The notes beneath the pieces are model-generated. The model did not search any database, was not told where the DNA came from, and worked only from the letters and a program-made list of their open reading frames with translations. Positions 51,801-63,093 of a stretch of 64,000 bases of DNA are shown piece after piece. A program made the translations under genes and the position numbers. The stretch's first letter is position 1, and each line of letters opens with the position of its first letter. Origin of the DNA: Raphanus sativus. Its lineage: Eukaryota; Streptophyta; Magnoliopsida; Brassicales; Brassicaceae. Where the stretch lies: positions 3,596,001 through 3,660,000 of the forward strand of contig NC_079517.1 in the NCBI RefSeq assembly GCF_000801105.2, read 5' to 3'.

Positions 51801-54800
51801 CTCTTTGTTATGATCATAGGAAGAAATCAAACCAAAACTAAGGTTCTACATGAGCAGCAGAGACCATAATGAAGAGTTTTGATCTTTGCCAAAACAATGA
51901 TTCAACTTAGAAAAAATGCCACTGCAAAATGAATATTTTGAAGGAGGAAGAAAGTTGAGAAAAACTTACTTCAACCAATAAATGTCTCAAGCTTGATATA
52001 CTTGATGCCTTCAGAACGTGTTCACGCCAAATACTGGAGTACTTTGGATTCAACCATGGACCAACCAAAAGACCTTGCAATCGACTTTCCATGGATAATA
52101 ACTGCCATATGATAGCCACAAGATGACTTTTGTTGTTAATGGGTTGACTGTTAGAAATCTCACTTTCCGAAGGACCCCGTAAAGCCCCAAGACTCATATT
52201 AAACAAACAATTTTTCTCGCCCCCAGTATCCTTAGACTTGCAAGAATGACACCATCCACATTTTTCTTTCCATGCATCTAGGTAGAGGCATTGGATGTTT
52301 CGCCACTGAAACTTGGTGGTTTTCATCAATATAGTCTTCACCTGGGTCGAAGCTATCTCTTCATCAAATCTCATATCATTAGAACGGTCAGGTGAGTTAC
52401 GTGCCATCTCTTCAGAAATTGCTGTAGTCATCTGAGCAAATATGTACTGGTTTCTGTATCCGGATTTGCTCTGCCCATTAGGTCTAACTTCTCTCCTTGT
52501 GTTCATCATATTTGGCTCTTTCAAGACATCCAAAATGCTCGAAGATTCTGTCTCATGAAGACTCTGGATATCCAAACCATTGTGTGCAGTTTCGGAAGAT
52601 CCTTCAGCACACATATTTTGGATATCTGGTCCAGTAATTGCACCTGATATCTTCCCACGAGTCCTGTGACAACGAAGATGTGAACCTCCATTGCTGGATG
52701 TTTCCTCCAGCCTTTTCTTAACTCCAGAAGTTGCCTGTTTTTCTGGAGGAGCTTTAACAGGGATGTTCCAGTGTTTTTCAATTGCACTTGTTACGCCAAT
52801 ATAGAAACTACCGTATGACTTGAGCTGCTCCAGCACAAGGTTCACATCATTAGCATGGTAGTAGTTCACTGAGCCGGTATCTATCCTGCAAATTCATAGT
52901 GAACAGTATCAGCAAATCTATGAAGAGATATCGCAGCTCCTACAATCAGCATATGAAAGAAGTTCATTGAAGTAGATGATAAGAAAAATTCCAAATCAGC
53001 ATACATTGCGGGTAAAAAATGTTACCAAAACAAAGGTCAACAATTGCATCTTAAAAAAAAGAAGCAAAAGAGGCTATTCACATGTCCAAATATGCAATTC
53101 AACTTATGGAAAATTACATGAACGACACCTAGTTTTAATGTGCTATCATGTTATATGTATTTTGGTTCTTCCTGCATAGTTTTAGTTAATTCCAGCTAAA
53201 ACAGGGGTAATGTTTTTAGAGTTAAAACCTTCACCTACGAACAATGGCATATGATCAGTATGCGTCTAAGGTTTTTGCCAGACATATCAAAAAGTTGTAC
53301 TACTGAGGTAAGACGACAAGCTATTAGTCATTAAAAATTATATTTATCTACTAAGAAAAAAAAACTATCGTGATGAATCAAGAAAACTAATCCCATTCAG
53401 ATCATGCATTAGCCCTTCTTAGACAAGAGAATCAATAAAAGTAACTTACACCAATAAGTAGCCACAACTGCTGTAGTACTCTCGGCCATGGGGATCAATC
53501 TCTATAAACTCCCATCCTTGAATTTGCATTTCACGCTTCCATCCTGGTCCAGGCCGGTCAAATGAACATTCAGGGCAGTACCAGACACCCTCAGGCAAAA
53601 GGTCACAGGCAACACCAACACACTTAGAATGATAGGCAGCAGGACAACCACCACAGCACAGTAAGTTACCATCCATTTTACAAATACAACAGTCAGCAAT
53701 GTTCCTGTCAAAGGAACCATCAACGACCCCATCATTCGACGAAAAATCATTTGCCAGCTCCATCATAGCTCGCTTTCTGCTGTTTGTCTTCCTATTAGTA
53801 TCCATTTCAGAATCAGCTGCAACAGATCTTTTATTAAGCTCTGATCTCACAACTTCAGCGGCTATCATATCACCACACAAACAGGTAAGTATCTGAATTT
53901 TCAGATTCATGGGCAGTCTGAAGTACTCATTTCTGAAAAATTTAAACCGAGTTAGATCCACTCGAGGGCTGTCCTTAGAACCAGCATATAGCATGTATTC
54001 GACTACAAAAAGGGGATAATTAACCACATCCAACATGTCCCAATCAAGACTCCTGCATTTAATACACGACAAGCAAAGCATGAGCACAAAAACAAGAGAA
54101 GCTTCATGTCCATTAAACAGCAACAAAACTAAACTATTCACTACTACTCAAGACCAAAATAATAAACATACCTCAGGCAAAGAGTCGCAGACTGATCATC
54201 TTCACCAGCGAGTTTTTCCAAAACTTTTCTTAGTAATTGCAAGACAGAAACATGGATACTATCGAATAGTAGACAAGGAGACGTGCACCTCAGCGCTTCC
54301 ACAAAATCCTTCAACTCAAAGGGACTCAAAAACAGCACAGTACTGAAGGACCGCAGAAGAGAGTAAGTAGCGAAGACATAAAGAATGGGAAGACCGTCTA
54401 AATTCAAAATAGGCGAGGATGGAGGTAACTGTGGCTTTGGCGGAAGCACAGAAATATCCTCAGCTTCCCCATCAACGATCCCATTTTCCTCGGCCGTCAG
54501 ACTATTAACTGACGGAGAAGGCGACACTTCATCAGCTAAGCAAGCTGTGACAGTGCTACTGGCAGGAATTGGAGCTAGCACTCCACGAGCGCTTCTTCTC
54601 AACCGAGTATTTTCATCCGGGATTTCCCTATCAGAGAGGGACTTATCCACAGTCTTATTAGAATCAAGCTCAGGAAGATCATGATCCCCCTCAGCCCCAT
54701 TAGAATCAGGAGCATTGAGATCTAGGAGTGTAACACTGTTCTGCTCCCGTAACTCCTCCAAACTCTGACCGCTGGATACTTCATCAGCTAAGCAAGCTGT

Positions 54801-56507
54801 AACAGTGCTACTGGCAGGAATTGGAGCTAGCACTCCACGAGAGCTTCTTCTCAACCGAGTATTTTCATCCAGGATTTCCCTATCAGAGAGAGACTTATCC
54901 ACAGTCTTATTAGAATCAAGCTCAGGAAGATCATGATCCCCCTCAGCCCCATTAGAATCAGGAGCATTGAGATCTAGGAGTGTAACACTGTTCTGCTCCC
55001 GTAACTCCTCCAAACTCTGACCGCTGGATACTTCATCAGCTAAGCAAGCTGTAACAGTGCTACTGGCAGGAATTGGAGCTAGCACTCCACGAGAGCTTCT
55101 TCTCAACCGAGTATTTTCATCCGGGATTTCCGTATCAGAGAGAGACTCATCCACAGTCTTATTAGCATCAAGCTCAGGAAGATCATGATCCCCCTCAGCC
55201 CCATTAGAATCAGGAGCATTGAGATCTAGGAGTGAAACACTGTTCTGCTCCTGTAACTCCTCCAAACTCTGACCGCTGGATACTTCATCAGCTAAGCAAG
55301 CTGTGACAGTGCTACTGGTAGGAATTGGAGCTAGCACTCCACGAGAGCTTCTTCTCAACCGAGTATTTTCATCCGGGATTTCCGTATCAGAGAGAGACTT
55401 ATCCACAGTCTTATTAGAATCAAGCTCAGGAAGATCATGATCCCCCTCAGCCCCATTAGAATCAGGAGCATTGAGATCTAGTAGTGAAACACTGTTCTGC
55501 TCCCGTAACTCCTCCAAACTCTGACCGCTGGATACTTCATCAGCTAAGCAAGCTGTGACAGTGCTACTGGCAGGAATCGGAGCTAGCACTCCACGAGAGC
55601 TTCTTCTCAACAGAGTTTCCGTATCAGAGAGAGACTTATCCACAGTCTTATCAGCATCAAGCTCAGGAAGATCATGATCCCCCTCAACCCCATTAGAATC
55701 AGGAGCATTGAGATCTGGGAGTGAAACACTGTTCTGCTCCTCCCGTAACTCCTCAAAACTCTGACCGCTGGATACTTCAGCAACATGGACTTCTTCACAT
55801 CCTCCAGTCTCCAGATGATCCTGGACACCGTTTTCATCCTGCACATTGGTTTCTTGAACTTGGCCATCTCCATTCATCTGAATTAATTCATCATCCTTGC
55901 TATTCTCCACGTCCACCGCCGCCACGTTCAAATCAAACCATCCCTCCTCCCTCTCGTCCGCATTCAAATCAAACAATCCCTCCTCCCTCTCGTTTGCATT
56001 CAAATCAAACCATCCCGCCTCCCTCTCGTCCGCATTCAAATCACAGACCTCAGCATCCATGTTCAGATCAATCAATCTCCTCCTTTTGTTACTAGAACCC
56101 TCCTCATAACCTAAACCTTCATCAGGCTCCGGCACCGCCCTATTCAGATCAAAAGCTAGAGTTTCCACAGTACCACAATTCAAATCAACAACATTCCCTC
56201 TCAAACCCTCTGAGTCCTCAGGAACCGCATCGTTCAAATCGACATTCCTCATCACATTGACCTCGTCACGAGGCCGCTTCACAACGTTCCTCTCGCGATG
56301 ATACACTTGAGCCTGCGTCTCCTCGGATTTGCCTTCTTCTTCTCCCGTCGCGAGAGCAGCAGTGAACTCGGCCAATCTCGAAGTCTCCGTAACGCCGTTC
56401 TCGTACACGATCTCGTAATATCCAGACGGATCGTACGATCGCACCGTGCCGGAGCAGAACCCGACCCCGTCGATCTCCTTCCTAACGACTTTTCCCACCA
56501 GCTCCAT
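48880..56507 (-). CDS. Large DDT/PHD-finger chromatin protein with internal repeats
   Basis: Exons in transcript order: 56507-54172, 54052-53450, 52885-51970, 51593-51341, 51226-51102, 50759-50281, 50074-50046, 49615-49100, 48992-48880 (1789 aa). A Tudor/agenet-like fold opens the protein (GKVVRKEIDGVGFCSGTVRS). About 13 DLN motifs follow, with Trp-Phe-Asp-Leu-Asn repeats near 155-200 and five 84-residue repeats at about 246-661. A DDT-like region spans about 715-800. A canonical PHD finger lies at about 900-946 (CCICKMDGNLLCCGGC). Two further Cys/His clusters, one being CHICKRLFHKKH, sit in the C-terminal third. No membrane span is present, unlike PTM. The family reads histone tails. DLN/LDLN motifs resemble EAR repression motifs, so a repressor role is plausible but inferred. 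Exon 7 is a 29-nt microexon. Confidence 0.9.
54525..55772 (-). repeat. Five tandem 252-bp coding repeats in the PHD gene
   Basis: Four units of exactly 252 bp plus one of 240 bp (the N-terminal copy) encode 84-residue blocks. Each has SSGQSLEELREQNSV, LLDLNAPDSNG, DHDLPELD, LRRSSRGVLAPIP and TVTACLADEV. Copies are highly similar at DNA level, implying recent unequal exchange or gene conversion. The length is always a multiple of three, so the frame is kept. Confidence 0.95.
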
Positions 56508-56902
56508 TGCTGTGAGCTTGGTTTAGCTTCAATGAAACGAGCGAACCTGCGAACCAACGAAGCGAAGAGATAAGCCATTAGTCAAAGTCTGGATTGCAAA
56601 AACGGATTATTATCTTCCTAGAAACGCTTCCAACTTGCACGAGAGAGAGGGGGAGAGAGATTCTCTCTCTACTCTTCGGGGGAAGAAGAAAAGTATGAAA
56701 GAGAAATCTCTACAGAGAAACGCTTAACTCTCCCTCCCCCTCTCTCTCACCCAGTCTGAATCATGTTTTCTAGAGTTATTTGGTTTTCTTATGTAGTCCA
56801 CGAGAACCACCGCACTGCGAACAGCAAACGATCTTATGTATTTTTAATTATTATAAATAAATTTTATATCAAATTATCAAATCTTCTATTCTAAAAATTA
56901 TA

Positions 56903-57249
56903 CTTCCTCTGTTGTTTTTAATTGTAAGTAGTTTAAGAAAAAAAAAATTGTTTCAAAATATAAGTAGTTTTCATAATTTTAAATAATTTAAGTCTCAGGC
57001 AACAATAGTCGTTTATTGTCCATATGGATACCGAGCAGCCAGTTTGGATTACATAGTCTATATGAGTCTGTAATGTTGTCGACAAAAAAAAAATAATAAT
57101 AATTTAAGTGTAACCAATCAAATAATATTTATTTATTATTGGTTTAACTACACCTAATTTGTATAGTCAATGCTATTTTTAAAAAAATTAATGATTTTTT
57201 TAATATATGTGCATTTATCTAAAACTGTTTACATAAAAAATAGAGGGAG
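56903..57249. mobile_element. Stowaway-like MITE
   Basis: TA duplications (56901-56902 and 57250-57251) flank imperfect inverted ends: cttcctctgttgttttta on the left and, reversed from the right, ctccctctattttttat. The ctccctc start with TA targets is typical of Stowaway (Tc1/mariner) MITEs. A 104-bp retroposon interrupts it. Confidence 0.65.
56994..57097 (+). mobile_element. Short retroposon nested in the MITE
   Basis: 104 bp ending ttgtcgac plus an A-run and taat, bracketed by perfect 12-bp repeats aataatttaagt at 56982-56993 and 57098-57109. This is a 5'-truncated LINE or similar target-primed insertion into the MITE. Confidence 0.7.
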
Positions 57250-60071
57250 TATGTAAAGTAAAATTTTTAAAATTGCTTATACATCACTACCACGTTCATC
57301 CTTAAGAAAATAAGATAACATGACTTCTTGAAAAAATATTATATGTTTTACTTCTTATTTTGACATGTTAAATTTTATCTATGAAGTTTTACATTTTTGA
57401 TAAGTTTTATGAAATATAATAACAACTTATGTATATATAACCGATAATGAAATTTTTAAACTAACAACATAACTATAAACTAACAACATAACTATAAATA
57501 TATAGAAGTTCCACAAAACTTAGAATCAAAAAATAAAACTATGTAAATATTTATATTTTTTTATTCAAATCACTTATGAATATATTTGTTATTTAAGTGT
57601 TCGGATTATACTTTAACTATTTGATCGGATAGAAAATGATCAGATATAAAAACAACTAATCAAATTGTCAAATTATTTTATTTGCTCGTATATAATCACT
57701 TTAAAACATGCTCATTGAAAGATTACTAATCAATTCTTTGAATTAATTAATAAATTATTTTATCTAACTTAAATGTAAATATAATCTGCATTCAACTAAA
57801 TTAGTTGGACAATTTATCATGTAATATGTCTTAATATATATATATATATATATATTAAATTAACATAATCATAAATACATAATAATTAATCTAACGAAAT
57901 CTAAAAATAAAAATAAGCCAAGCGGAAATATAACTTATAGAAGCTTATTTTATGTATTATACTAGAAAATCTTTTTCTTTAAGTAATCACTTAAAATAAT
58001 ATGTTTATTAAAAATATCAACAATGTGTATGACGCATAAAACTTCTAGTTCAAAAAAAGTTAGTGAACCATCATTATCGAACCATCAACTAAACTAAAGT
58101 CACTATAACAAAAAAAAATCTCTTAAAATAAAATTAGATTGATCAAAATTTTATTTATTTTATTATCAATAATAATTCATCATTAAATAATAAAATAATT
58201 ATCATGCTAATTTTTTATAAATGAATTACGATGTCTTGGTTGGAAAAGATATATTATTAAAATTTGATATTTTTATAGATGACATATATAGGTTTGGTTT
58301 CAAACATTAATTATATTGAATATTAAAATAGTTTTTATTTCTTTGATAATTAAGTTATATATTTTTATTGATTTTTATTTTAAAAACATATATATATATA
58401 TATATATATAACTAAAATAAAATTATATGCAACTATTAGTCCGTATTATAAAACAAAAAAAAATCAAAACTTAAACTGGAAAAAGTAATATTATTGTTTT
58501 ACTAGATACTAAGTTAATATGCATTCAATATTTTATTATTTATTTATTTCTATGCTATGTTTTTCCTTCAAAAAGAAAATATTTAGAACACAAATTCATT
58601 TTTCATGTCTCATATGCAGCTAGAGTAGCTATCTATGCGGATATACACTTTTACTTTCTACTATGTTTTTTTAAGTTTGTGTTTTAACATATATAATATT
58701 TTAGAGTTTACAACCTTATGTGTCATTAGTGAGATCATTTTAATATATTGTTGATAATATATGAACAACAAACAAAATAGTTTTTTCAAAAGAAAAAACA
58801 AAAAAAAGCTAATTCACTTTAGTTAAAAGAAATAACAACGATAAATTACAAATAAAATATCAAATAAAAAAAATGAAAAAGAGTAACAAATCATTATCAA
58901 CTCTTCGAGTAAATTCGAACATAATTCATGATCTAAAACTCTACGTAAATGAAGATCGAGAAAAGATAGTGTTAACTAAAGTAAACTCAGAAACCAACAC
59001 CATTAACACAAATATAAGAAAGAAAATGTTTAAAAAAATCAGATTTACAAAATAAGAAAAGAAAAGTATTCTTACAATGTCAGATGTCAGATATCAAATA
59101 TCAGATGTCAAGTGTCGGGCCGGCAATAAACACATAACAAGCTCTCTCTCTCAAAGTACAAAGTATTATGTTATATTTTTTGAATGTTTTCTTCACACTA
59201 GATGAGTGGTTATATAACATTACAGTATTATCTTTCTACACATGATTATTTTCTTATAATCACCAATTTTCGGCCGTTCTTATCTCGGATAAGTTTGTAT
59301 CAAGAAAATCTATAATTTCCTTATTTTCATAGATTATATTCCTAATCTCTTGGTGTAAAACTATGCGTTGGCTTAAAATAATAGGTTATTGAAATTTGAA
59401 TTTTGACTAGACATATCGACCACAGAAATATCTTTGTTAAATGATTTCAGGGCCGACACTGGATTAAAGATGGTAAAGCCCATACTCTAAGCCTTAAATT
59501 ATTTCATATATTTGGAAGGCAGTATTTTGTGATATACTTGTTGAGACTAACATTCATGTTTCATTAGACATGTTCAAGAGTCATGAACCTTTCATTTTAG
59601 CGAATATATATTTTTATAGATGAATTCAAAAGTTTAAACTTTAGATAGCCAAAGATAATGTTATTAATAATAACAATAGAAACTTTTGTTTAACAAAATA
59701 ATCTAATCTTATTTTACTTATATCTGTTTTATTTAGACATTATATGAGTGGTTGTATAAACTATATGAATTATCTCTTATAAATGAACAAAAATTATAAT
59801 TATTAGGGTTTCGACTATACAATTGGGCGACGTTTTTTGAGCTTTATCCTCTTTTTCTTTCATTTTACGAATCGAATCCAATTTTGGATTGTATGTAGAT
59901 TTCTATTTTCTTTTATAATTTTCTTTGATTTTTTGTATTTTGTAACTAAAAAAATCAAAAAATAATAATTTGAAAATCTTTTCTAGTTTTTTTGTTTTAT
60001 TTTTTTCACTGTAACAAAAAGAACCTTCTTACCTTACGTATTATGAAAAAAAAGGTTTTTAGTGAAATAAA

Positions 60072-60812
60072 AATTCTGTAATGGAAAGTAATACACGTTA
60101 ACAGTTTGTATGTTGAGGGATTAAAACATTAGAAACTAATTGAGGAATTTTCTTCCGATTGAAAATAGTTCCAGGGTTTAATTTTGGTGTAAGAAAAAAA
60201 ATAAGTTTTCTATATTATCAAATAATTTTTGTTAACTAATAACACTTGACAAATGATTGTAAACTAATAATAGGACAGTAGTAGCCTAAATACATAATAA
60301 CAAACTGTCAATCCAATTAAGAAAAAATGGTTATCGGATAATACATACTCCAAGTAAGGAAGTTTGATTTGCAACCGTTGCAAAATTGAACGAAAAGAAA
60401 ATCGGGTCTACGGAAACTAGTAAAATATTTTTTTTTTAGAAAAATGAGTTAGACCATTGTACATGTAATCACATAACAATTGCTAATCAAATATTTCTTG
60501 CTTAAACCCCACATAGTCGGATAAACAAATTTGGTTTTGCTCTTTCTTGGCTTAGGCTACTATCGTCCCACTAACAGTTTACAATCACTTTGTTTAAGCC
60601 AAAGTAGTTTTTAGTTAACAAGAAATATTTTATGTTTAAAGGAAAATCAACTTCTTTATTTCTTTAATCAATTTATTTAAAATTTATTTTATTGTTTAAA
60701 ACCCTCAACTATGTTTCAGTCGGAAAAAAATCCCTCAATTAAACTTTTAATGTTTTAACTTTTCAATTTTCAACTTTCAAATTGGTAATATTTGTCACCT
60801 TTCATTACAGAT
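60072..60812. repeat. Imperfect inverted repeat, about 110-bp arms
   Basis: The arm at about 60072-60181 (ctgtaatggaaagt, gagggattaaaacatt, ttcttccgattgaaaatagt) is matched in reverse complement at about 60698-60812. The roughly 500-bp interior contains no gene. It may be a foldback or long-TIR DNA element; termini and target duplication could not be fixed. A further diverged copy in direct orientation follows at about 60828-60920. Confidence 0.5.
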
Positions 60813-61092
60813 TTATAGACGGAGAGTGACAAACGTTAAAGGTTTATAAGTTGCGGGGTTAAAACATTAAAAAATTGATTACATTTATTTACGATTTAAA
60901 AATAGTTGAATAGTTTTATCATTAAATCGAAATAAAAATAGATAAATTCTAAGATATTACTTAAATAATTATCACAAAATAACCCGCAAAGATTAAATGA
61001 TCATAAAATAATCCCAAAAGTGTGTTTTTAATAATCATATAAGCATTGGATTGGAGATACATGACATACTCTCTCAGGAAGCATTATATAAT

Positions 61093-61494
61093 TGCCAGGT
61101 TGATGCTTCATGAAAGAATGACAAAGAACCTGCAGGTGTTGGATGGTTCTTACATAGCAGAGAATGCACTCAACGCTTACAAGGCTCTTCGTCAATCCAT
61201 GCAACAAATTCTTCCCTAGAAGCTGAATCACATGCTCTTTTCATGACTGTCCAACAAATGTGGGCATTGGCATACCAGATAGTTGTCTTCATGAGTGACA
61301 GCAAGCTCTTAATTGATGAACTGAACCAAGTATAAGACTGGATCAAACATCTGCAAAGTCTCCATAGCACAGAGAATGCCTCTATGGTACAGGACATTAT
61401 CCAAATGTCAAAGTTGAATGAATTTGAATTCTCTCATGTTGCTAGATCTATGTTAAGTAGAGTTGATGAACTTGCCAAATTAGCTTGGATAAAC
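61093..61494 (+). pseudogene. RNase H-like (RVT_3) domain pseudogene
   Basis: Conceptual translation on plus reads CQVDAS, GVGWFLHSRE, SSLEAESHALFMTVQQMW, VVFMSDSKLLIDEL and FSHVARSMLSRVDELAKLAW, the typical blocks of plant RNase H-like/LINE RVT_3 domains. The acidic positions D (VDAS), E (EAE) and D (SDS) are visible. Two in-frame stops interrupt it (after VDAS and after LIDELNQV), and no start codon or upstream reverse transcriptase is present. It is a dead fragment of a LINE or of a host RNase H-like gene. Confidence 0.8.
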
Positions 61495-61588
61495 ATGAAA
61501 AACTATGTAATATTTTGGTATCACTAATGAAAAATAAAAATTATACAAAAAGGTCATTTTCCGAGATTTGACCATAGAAATATAAAGA

Positions 61589-61748
61589 TCTAATCAGCGG
61601 ATTTGGACTAGTGCCGCTTGAGGAATAATCTTAATACGGTGAACCCACAGTTCGATCTCTGCTAGCCATCAAGACTGTAAATGGTAAGAATACGTGGCTG
61701 CTGCGGGCTTTCTGAGATTAGATCGAATCTCACGGTTATAAAAAATAT
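61589..61748 (+). mobile_element. tRNA-derived SINE upstream of FIS1B-like gene
   Basis: The element has a B-box-like cagttcgatctctgc, a body sharing aagaatacgtgg with the SINE in the kinase intron, and an A/T-rich tail. It is bracketed by a 9-bp repeat atataaaga at 61580-61588 and 61749-61757. It lies about 230 bp before the FIS1B-like ATG and may affect that promoter. Confidence 0.65.
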
Positions 61749-61974
61749 ATATAAAGAACTGGATTTTATTCGGATGTTACAGATGGTTAAAAGTGAAAAA
61801 AAAAACGGTTGTAGATTTTAAGCCGGTTTAACAAACCCAAACCGACAATCGCCATACTTTTGAATTCTTTTCTGGTCAAGTCTTCTAATTCGTCACAAGG
61901 GAGAGAAACAAAAAGAAAAACTCAAAAACTCTTTGATCAAAAAACAAAAAAAAACTCAAAAAACTCTACACGAA

Positions 61975-62815
61975 ATGGACGCGACGATAGGAAAGGTTTT
62001 CGATTCCGTCTCTACCTTCTTCTCCGGCGTAACCACCGGCTCCTCCGATGAGTTCCCCTTGTGCGACACCGACATCATCTCGGTAAACTTCTACGATCAA
62101 TCGCCTTTTGTTGCTCCCTCAAATCGAGATCACGATTCTCCTGTTTGTTTTGTTGATTAATAGAGTTTTTGTATGCGTGTGTATTGTGAGCTGATGTATA
62201 TAACATAAAAGGCGATTTATTATTGATTCATTTATCAGGGATGCGAGAAAGAGCTTGCAGAGGCTCAGAAAGGCCAAGACGAAGGGTTTAAGAAGGAATC
62301 CATCATGCGTCTATCATGGGCCCTTGTTCACTCCAAGGTGCCTGCGGATATTCAGCGTGGGATAGCAATGCTTGAAGGTTCGGTGGTTAGTGATACAAGT
62401 CCAATGACACTAAGGGAGAAGCTATATCTCCTTGCTATTGGATACTATCGAAGCGGCGACTTTTCAAGAAGTCGGGATTATATAGAACGGTGTTTGGAGG
62501 TTTTTGTTCATCTCTTAACCCATGGATTAGTCTAGAATATATATTATTGTTGTTGTTGATGTATTATTCATAAGTACGCTCTCCTTTTGTTTGTTTAGGT
62601 TGAACCGGAGTGGAGACAGGCTCAGACGCTAAGAACGGCTATAGAGGACCGTATTGTGAAAGGTATAAACCACCATGGTGGTTACTTTAAAACCGTTTAT
62701 CCATTTACTTTCTTCTTAATTTGTGTACGCAGATGGTGTTATTGGCGTTGGAATCGCTGTTACTGCTGTTGGGGTTGTTGCTGGTGTTGCTGCAGCCTTG
62801 TTACGCAGAGGCTGA
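61975..62815 (+). CDS. FIS1B: FIS1-type mitochondrial/peroxisomal fission adaptor
   Basis: Exons: 61975-62082, 62239-62499, 62599-62662, 62733-62815 (171 aa; FIS1B is about 167 aa). The cytosolic part is a two-TPR bundle (SIMRLSWALVHSKVPADIQR, YLLAIGYYRSGDFSRSRDYI). The C-terminus is a single tail anchor (GVIGVGIAVTAVGVVAGVAA) followed by LLRRG, the basic tip that directs FIS1 to mitochondria and peroxisomes. The family helps organelle division with dynamin-like proteins. ATG 61975 opens the first in-frame conserved segment. Gene order next to an annexin supports FIS1B over FIS1A. Confidence 0.92.
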
Positions 62816-63093
62816 GAAGGAAAGAACCCGTCGTACATGTGCATGTTTCCCTGATCTTCAGTGAGTTTCTTTGTGAGCTTGGAAGAATGTATTTATCAAA
62901 GGGCTTGGAAGAATGTTTTATTTATTATTAAAGGAAAACAAATAAGTTGTAAATCCAATCTTATTATGAATATAGAGAAACAGCATTACTGAGTTGACGA
63001 AGCATCAAACAGAAACTTTTATTATTAGTACTTAAAAGCAGAAGTTAGAAGAGATTGTAACTCTTTATCAGGTTTTGATTTTGAGGGTGAACT
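62816..63093. other. Convergent 3' spacer
   Basis: Contains the 3' UTRs of the FIS1B-like and annexin genes only. Confidence 0.5.

Larger units (their letters stand above)
56508..61092. other. 4.6-kb AT-rich spacer with transposon remnants
   Basis: The left 250 bp are the leader and promoter of the PHD gene, with a GA-rich block at about 56640-56660 and a CT-rich block at 56728-56750. The rest holds a MITE with a nested retroposon, TA microsatellites at about 57836-57856 and 58388-58411, and an imperfect inverted repeat. No gene is supported; the open frame at 58873-59055 is A-rich and featureless. Confidence 0.5.

Noticed and set aside
54525..55772. CRISPR-like or satellite array
   Set aside because: The 252-bp repeats are in frame inside a conserved exon; they are protein repeats, not spacers or satellite DNA.
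58873..59055. 60-residue open frame
   Set aside because: Lys/Asn-rich translation of A-rich spacer, no domain and no conserved context.
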